From: Bacillota bacterium
GTDB lineage: Bacteria; Bacillota; Clostridia; Christensenellales; CALWSW01
Assembly: GCA_023402915.1 (NCBI GenBank)
Contig: JAEYFO010000192.1
Coordinates: 1 to 9,105, forward strand
Length of the DNA stretch: 9,105 nucleotides
Direction: 5' to 3'
The notes under the pieces are model-generated. The model ran no database searches. It was given only the letters and a program-made list of their open reading frames with translations, and was not told the origin of the DNA. A program made the position numbers and the translations under genes. Each line of letters opens with the position of its first letter. Within the stretch, counting starts at the first letter, position 1. Positions 6,472 through 9,105 of this stretch are shown here, in pieces.

Positions 6472-6500
6472 AAAAGGGGCTGTGCAGGCAGTCCCTTTTT
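6472..6500 (+). terminator. Intrinsic terminator of the sigV-rsiV operon
   Basis: An 11-bp stem (6472-6482 with 6489-6499, one G-U pair) has a 6-nt loop TGCAGG and ends in five T (6496-6500). It begins 60 bp past the rsiV stop codon. The A-rich left arm gives some potential on the minus strand too. Confidence 0.85.
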
Positions 6501-6540
6501 GCGTGAAAAGTCGGGAAATGAGCGGAAGAAAAGCAGGGGA

Positions 6541-7013
6541 CGAGCGGCTTTTCCGAAAAGAAACCGCCATGGGGCAAAGCTGCCCGGCGGAAAAAGAGAG
6601 AAAAGCGAAGGCGGAAAAGGGCGCGTCCCCCGAAAATAAATCCGCCCGGCGAGCGAAACTCTGCGGCGGGGAAGGGAGAGAGCGTAACGAAAATGCAGAT
6701 TTTCAAGCGGATACGCCAAAGAAAAAATGCCCGGCGAACAAAATTGCCGGGCGGAAAAAGTGGAAGGGCGAAGCCGGAAAGCGCGTCCCCAAAAACAAGG
6801 CCGACCGGTGGACAAAACCGCCCGGCAGCCCAAAGGGCAAGAGCAGCAAGCAGGAAAAGCGTGCCACCCCGAACAAAGCGAACCGGCGAGGAAAAGCTGT
6901 CCCGTGGCGGGGGAAGGACAAAACGGAGAAATGCGGAAGAGGGAAGGGAGAAAAGAGCGTCCAAAAACAAAGCCGCCCGGCATAAAAAGCTGCCCGGCGG
7001 CCCCAAATGTTCC
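6541..7013. repeat. Degenerate purine-rich tandem repeat, unit roughly 80-100 bp
   Basis: The plus strand is strongly A/G-rich and reuses the same building blocks. A core of type GCGCGTCCCC-AAAAACAAAG-CCGCCCGGC occurs at 6621-6650, 6781-6808, 6859-6887 and 6955-6981, so the spacing is about 160, 78 and 96 bp. A second block, AAAGCTGCCCGGCGG, is identical at 6576-6590 and 6986-7000, with degenerate versions between. GGAAGGGAGAGA-like purine runs fill the rest. Several frames stay open because the composition gives few stop codons, but none has a suitable start signal or protein-like sequence. I treat the tract as non-coding. Whether it is a decayed minisatellite or a transcribed structured RNA cannot be decided from the window. 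Confidence 0.6.
6722..6752 (-). terminator. Terminator-like hairpin inside the repeat tract
   Basis: On the minus strand, GCCCGGC (6746-6752) and GCCGGGC (6729-6735) form a perfect 7-bp G+C stem around a 10-nt loop, followed by A and six T (6722-6727). It has the form of an intrinsic terminator, but no minus-strand gene lies close upstream; the nearest ends at 7588. Confidence 0.5.
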
Positions 7014-7587
7014 ATGGAAAAAAGGCGTTAAAAGGCGTTCAACGAGCCGCACAAAACGCCTGACCGGCAGGGCTTTTGCGCGGGAAAAGGGGAAGCCCAT
7101 TTCAAAAAACAGCGGCGCACGTCCCTTCCCCGAACCCACCCTCCCCCTCGCCGTCAGCGCCACGGGAGTAACGATTCACAAAAAAGATGCGCATGTACGC
7201 TGTGCAGAGCAAAACGGTGAAAAAAGAATGCGACTGCTCCGCATCGCGGTCGTGTTCAGCTCATACTCAGCTGTCAGAGGTTGGCGCTCGCCCGGACAGG
7301 GGTACCGACGAGGACGCGCGCCGCTGTTTTTGAACGTGTTTGGAATGAGAGAAGCGAAACGGGATGGAGAAAGCGGCAAAAGAAAACGGGAAAGGCTGGT
7401 TGGCGCAGGCTGAGGCGATTTTCCGCCTGAAATTTTGCCCGGCAGGGTCAGCGGGACGATGGAAAGGCCAGTCTTGGCGCGGTCAAAGAGCGTCAGCCGC
7501 AAAGGAGCGCTTCTGCCGATTTGCCGATGGATCGATTTTTAGCTGTCAGCGCGCTGCTTCATCCGTTCCTGCGCTGCCGCCGGTTCG
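7014..7587. other. 574-bp stretch without a supportable gene
   Basis: No frame here has a good ribosome binding site and a recognisable product. It contains a minus-strand terminator-like hairpin at 7220-7245, a CAGCT/AGCTG hairpin near 7257-7273 and an AGGCG/CGCCT hairpin near 7411-7427. On the minus strand an open frame from about 7502 to 7176 reads partly protein-like (LFDRAKTGLSIVPLTLPGKI near its start), but the rest is basic and low in complexity. A small untranslated RNA or a gene remnant are both possible. Confidence 0.35.
7220..7245 (-). terminator. Terminator-like hairpin, minus strand
   Basis: On the minus strand, GATGCG (7240-7245) and CGCATT (7227-7232) form a 6-bp stem with one G-U pair around the loop GAGCAGT, followed by C and six T (7220-7225). 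It is the first T-run hairpin downstream of the DIP1984-family gene, 340 bp after its stop, so it could end that transcript or a separate small RNA. The stem is short. Confidence 0.45.
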
Positions 7588-8046
7588 TCAGTCCAGCAGC
7601 TCCCGCGTCCAGTTCAGCCCCTGGATCTCGGTGTCCAGCTCGCGCAGCTCCTTGCTCTTGCCGTCGATCTGCTTTTGCAGCGCGCGCACGTCCACGGTGC
7701 TCAGGATGCGGATCTCCTTCGTGGAGTAACGATCGGTCTTGGCGCTGGCTTCGCCGCAGAACTCCCGCAGGATGGAAAGCTCCAGCGTCAGCGCGTCGCG
7801 CCGGGCCAGCTTGTCCGTGAGGGTCTGGCCGTCGTCCGCCGCCGTGAGGCAGTTCGTGCGGTTGATGCGGCGAATGAGCGATTCAAGCTGCTCCAGGCAG
7901 GTGCGAAGCTCCTCGAGCAGGGCTGCGGGGTCTTCGGCGGGCGTGTCGCCCTCCTGCACTTTGGCGTTCGCATTCAGGCGGCTGCGCAGCTGGGCGATGC
8001 GTTTTTGCAGATCGGCGCGCAGGGCCAATGCTTCCGCGAGTTTCAT
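7588..8046 (-). CDS. DIP1984 family protein (small coiled-coil protein, unknown function)
   Basis: This 152-residue protein matches the DIP1984 family (some members are annotated 'septicolysin') as I know its pattern. It opens MKLAEALALRADLQKRIAQL, continues with KVQEGDTPAEDP (29-40), INRTN (61-65), GQTLTDKLARRDAL (73-86) and DRYSTKEIRILSTVDV (105-120), and closes ELRELDTEIQGLNWTRELL (133-151). Long amphipathic helices at about 1-26, 40-62, 75-103 and 118-145 suggest a helical bundle or coiled coil. There is no signal peptide or membrane segment, so it should be cytosolic. The biochemical role of the family is not established to my knowledge. The frame stays open upstream to 8259. ATG 8046 is chosen because AAAGGACG precedes it by about 9 bp, the family starts MKLAEAL there, and the promoter lies just upstream. 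It is a monocistronic unit. Confidence 0.88.
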   Translation of the reverse strand: MKLAEALALRADLQKRIAQLRSRLNANAKVQEGDTPAEDPAALLEELRTCLEQLESLIRRINRTNCLTAADDGQTLTDKLARRDALTLELSILREFCGEASAKTDRYSTKEIRILSTVDVRALQKQIDGKSKELRELDTEIQGLNWTRELLD

Positions 8047-8097
8047 GAAACCACGTCCTTTCTCTGAGAGGAAAATCAGGATCGAAAATCTTGTTTT

Positions 8098-8126
8098 ATT
8101 ATAACAAAAAAAGCAGCCGGGCACAA
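8098..8126 (-). promoter_or_regulatory. Sigma-A-type promoter for the DIP1984-family gene
   Basis: On the minus strand, the -35 box TTGTGC (plus 8121-8126), a 17-bp spacer and a perfect -10 box TATAAT (8098-8103) with a TG extension (TGTTATAAT) are seen. The expected start near 8091 leaves a leader of about 45 nt. Confidence 0.8.
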
Positions 8127-8152
8127 GGGTGGGGAGGGGGAAGGGGAAGGGA

Positions 8153-8359
8153 ATGTCGTCTGTTTCAGCGAACAGGAAAACGGGAGCGGAAACAGCGGGA
8201 CGGCAATGGAGCAAGCGGGCGCAAAGCGTTAAAGCGCCGTTCCAACTAACCGCCGACATCCGTCAAGACGCTGCTGTGGAGTATGTTTCCTGCGAACTGC
8301 CGAAAGGATGGAAAGAACTGCTTGCGGAGGAATGCGATAGGGACGATTCTATTTTATGA
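8153..8359 (+). pseudogene. Doubtful short ORF, possible remnant of a lost gene's 3' end
   Basis: The frame from ATG 8153 to TGA 8359 would give 68 residues. GGGGAAGGGA before the ATG resembles a ribosome binding site but belongs to a general purine run. The first half looks random. The second half (AAVEYVSCELPKGWKELLAE and on) reads like the end of a normal acidic globular protein. The frame also runs through the region just upstream of the divergent DIP1984 promoter, and no plus-strand terminator follows. It could be a real small gene, a decayed C-terminal fragment, or chance. I do not recognise it. Confidence 0.22.
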
Positions 8360-8364
8360 GGAAG

Positions 8365-8392
8365 AAAAATGAAGCAGGCGTAAACCTGCTCC
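8365..8392 (-). terminator. Intrinsic terminator downstream of the orphan acidic protein
   Basis: On the minus strand, GGAGCAGG (8385-8392) and CCTGCTTC (8371-8378) form an 8-bp stem with one G-U pair around the loop TTTACG, followed by ATTTTT (8365-8370). It lies about 25 bp past the stop codon of the gene at 8417-8806. Confidence 0.75.
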
Positions 8393-8416
8393 GCGGATAA
8401 TATGCTATTTCATCAA

Positions 8417-8806
8417 TTAAGCATCCGGATCGAGCACATCCATGGAAAAATAGTCTCTGTCTTCAAATTCTGCACGCATAGCCATAGAGCAAATAATCGG
8501 ATAACACCCATACAGCTGGAAGATATACGCATCTTCATCTTTGGAAATATACTCCAGTTTTTGACCGATTAAACTCGTACGAAAAGCATCATCAATAGCA
8601 AGTCTATGGGCATTTGACCGCAAGGGAGGTTCCACATCGATTCCATCGGTCGAGAAGAATAAGCTTCCGCAAGAAAATATGATTTCCATATAGCCGGTTG
8701 CTCCGATATCCGTTCCCAATCCGCAAATATATCGCGTGTAATCGTAATCATCTGCCCCATAAGCGACTACATCTATAATCCTTGCATTACGAAAATTCTC
8801 AAACAT
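8417..8806 (-). CDS. Hypothetical acidic protein, A+T-rich orphan
   Basis: I do not recognise this 129-residue protein. It is strongly acidic, with about 23 Asp/Glu against about 10 Lys/Arg. It is rich in aromatic residues (YGADDYDYTRYICGL at 16-30, FQLYGCYPIICSMAM at 96-110) and has four Cys. No signal peptide or clear membrane helix is seen, so it is probably cytosolic. The start ATG 8806 has only a weak AAGG about 10 bp upstream; a proper terminator follows the stop. Base composition and codon choice are clearly A+T-richer than in all other genes here, and the gene lies beside two tRNA genes, so horizontal acquisition is likely. Small, acidic, single-domain orphans like this are often toxin-immunity or effector-binding proteins, but no partner toxin is in view and this is speculation. 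Confidence 0.65.
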   Translation of the reverse strand: MFENFRNARIIDVVAYGADDYDYTRYICGLGTDIGATGYMEIIFSCGSLFFSTDGIDVEPPLRSNAHRLAIDDAFRTSLIGQKLEYISKDEDAYIFQLYGCYPIICSMAMRAEFEDRDYFSMDVLDPDA

Positions 8807-8858
8807 TTTTCAAAAACCTTAACAGCAGAGTTTTTCTATATATTCATACAATCATTAC

Positions 8859-8898
8859 AAAAAAGCGAATGTAACTAAAATCCGTTACATCCGCTTTT
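8859..8898 (-). terminator. Strong intrinsic terminator of the tRNA-fMet/tRNA-Met unit
   Basis: AAAAGCG (8861-8867)/CGCTTTT (8892-8898) and ATGTAAC (8869-8875)/GTTACAT (8884-8890) form a 14-bp stem interrupted by one A/C mismatch, with an 8-nt loop. On the minus strand it runs into six T (8859-8864). The stem begins only 2 nt after the CCA end of tRNA-Met. Confidence 0.9.
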
Positions 8899-8900
8899 CG

Positions 8901-8977
8901 TGGTAGCGGCGGGGAGACTTGAACTCTCGACACTCCGGGTATGAACCGAATGCTCTAGCCAACTGAGCTACGCCGCC
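8901..8977 (-). tRNA. tRNA-Met (CAT), elongator
   Basis: This is a 77-nt cloverleaf on the minus strand with encoded CCA. The acceptor GGCGGCG/CGCCGCT pairs 7 bp, including a G-U at position 1-72. The D stem is GAGC/GCTC-type, the anticodon stem is TTCGG/CCGGA and the loop TTCATAC gives anticodon CAT. The paired 1-72 position and the absence of three G-C pairs in the anticodon stem mark an elongator. It is very like B. subtilis elongator tRNA-Met, which argues against a lysidine-modified tRNA-Ile. It is separated from tRNA-fMet by only 4 nt, so both are processed from one precursor. Confidence 0.95.
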
Positions 8978-8981
8978 AAAA

Positions 8982-9059
<78 letters not shown>

Positions 9060-9105
9060 ATGAAAAACGACTTTCTGAAACCCGATGGGTTCAGGCGACG
9101 TAAAT
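9060..9105. other. Hairpin upstream of the tRNA unit
   Basis: CTGAAACCC (9075-9083) and GGGTTCAG (9087-9094) form an 8-bp stem with one bulged A and a 3-nt loop. On the minus strand, T5 (9062-9066) comes only 8 nt later. It could be a weak terminator of a preceding minus-strand gene or a precursor processing structure. No promoter for the tRNAs can be seen within the 46 bp available. Confidence 0.4.

Noticed and set aside
6541..7013. CRISPR array
   Set aside because: The repeats are degenerate and irregularly spaced, units share blocks instead of having unique spacers, and no cas gene is present.
5429..7015. A 528-codon open frame on the minus strand opposite rsiV and the repeat tract
   Set aside because: It is antisense to the well-supported sigV-rsiV unit and continues into low-complexity repeats. 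It has no ribosome binding site and no recognisable domain, and its length reflects composition.
6354..7163. A 269-codon minus-strand open frame through the repeat tract, with recurring PGGF-like residues
   Set aside because: The amino-acid repeats simply follow the DNA repeats. The sequence is rich in Phe, Arg, Pro and Ser with no membrane or secretion logic, and it overlaps the end of rsiV.
6482..7413. Overlapping plus-strand open frames of 112-228 codons in the purine-rich tract
   Set aside because: They are Lys/Arg/Gly-rich in several frames at once, which is the signature of stop-poor purine-rich DNA. No credible start signals were found.
8360..8977. Integrated element with attachment-site repeats at tRNA-Met
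   Set aside because: No integrase and no second copy of the tRNA 3' end is visible in the window. The A+T-rich patch alone is not proof.

Overview
The window looks like chromosomal DNA from a moderately GC-rich member of the Firmicutes, most likely class Clostridia (Oscillospirales- or Christensenellales-like gut anaerobes). This is an inference. It rests on strong AGGAGG-type ribosome binding sites, a SigV/RsiV (lysozyme-responsive) ECF sigma/anti-sigma pair, Bacillus-like tRNA-Met and tRNA-fMet genes with encoded CCA, a CobO-type adenosyltransferase and an M18 aminopeptidase. No phage, IS, CRISPR or conjugation gene is visible.

Layout, left to right. The 3' end of an iron-containing alcohol dehydrogenase (1-503) is followed 57 bp later by a complete M18 metallo-aminopeptidase (561-1943). 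A 504-bp gap with hairpins and short repeats leads to a small four-helix membrane protein (2448-2855). A convergent terminator zone (about 2900-3020) separates it from a minus-strand cobO (3624-3100), which has its own consensus promoter. Next on the minus strand is a UcpA-type short-chain dehydrogenase (4695-3901), with a good terminator, promoter and a 20-bp palindromic operator candidate. Divergent from it is an ECF-type promoter driving sigV-rsiV (5008-6412), ended by an intrinsic terminator.

The stretch 6413-7587 (1,175 bp) has no gene I can support. Its first part is a degenerate, purine-rich tandem repeat with GC-rich hairpins. The rest is unassigned and carries a minus-strand terminator-like hairpin. 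Then comes a minus-strand DIP1984-family coiled-coil protein (8046-7588) with a clear promoter, a doubtful short ORF (8153-8359), an A+T-rich acidic orphan protein (8806-8417, minus), and two minus-strand tRNA genes, elongator Met and initiator fMet, ended by a strong terminator.

The only clear functional system is sigV-rsiV: a membrane anti-sigma factor of the lysozyme-receptor family controlling a sigma factor that probably activates its own promoter. The other genes look like independent housekeeping or stress units. The oddest details are an extra base in the T-arm of the initiator tRNA, the palindromic operator at ucpA, the repeat tract at 6541-7013, and the compositionally foreign orphan next to the tRNAs. 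I found nothing that I can defend as a wholly new system.
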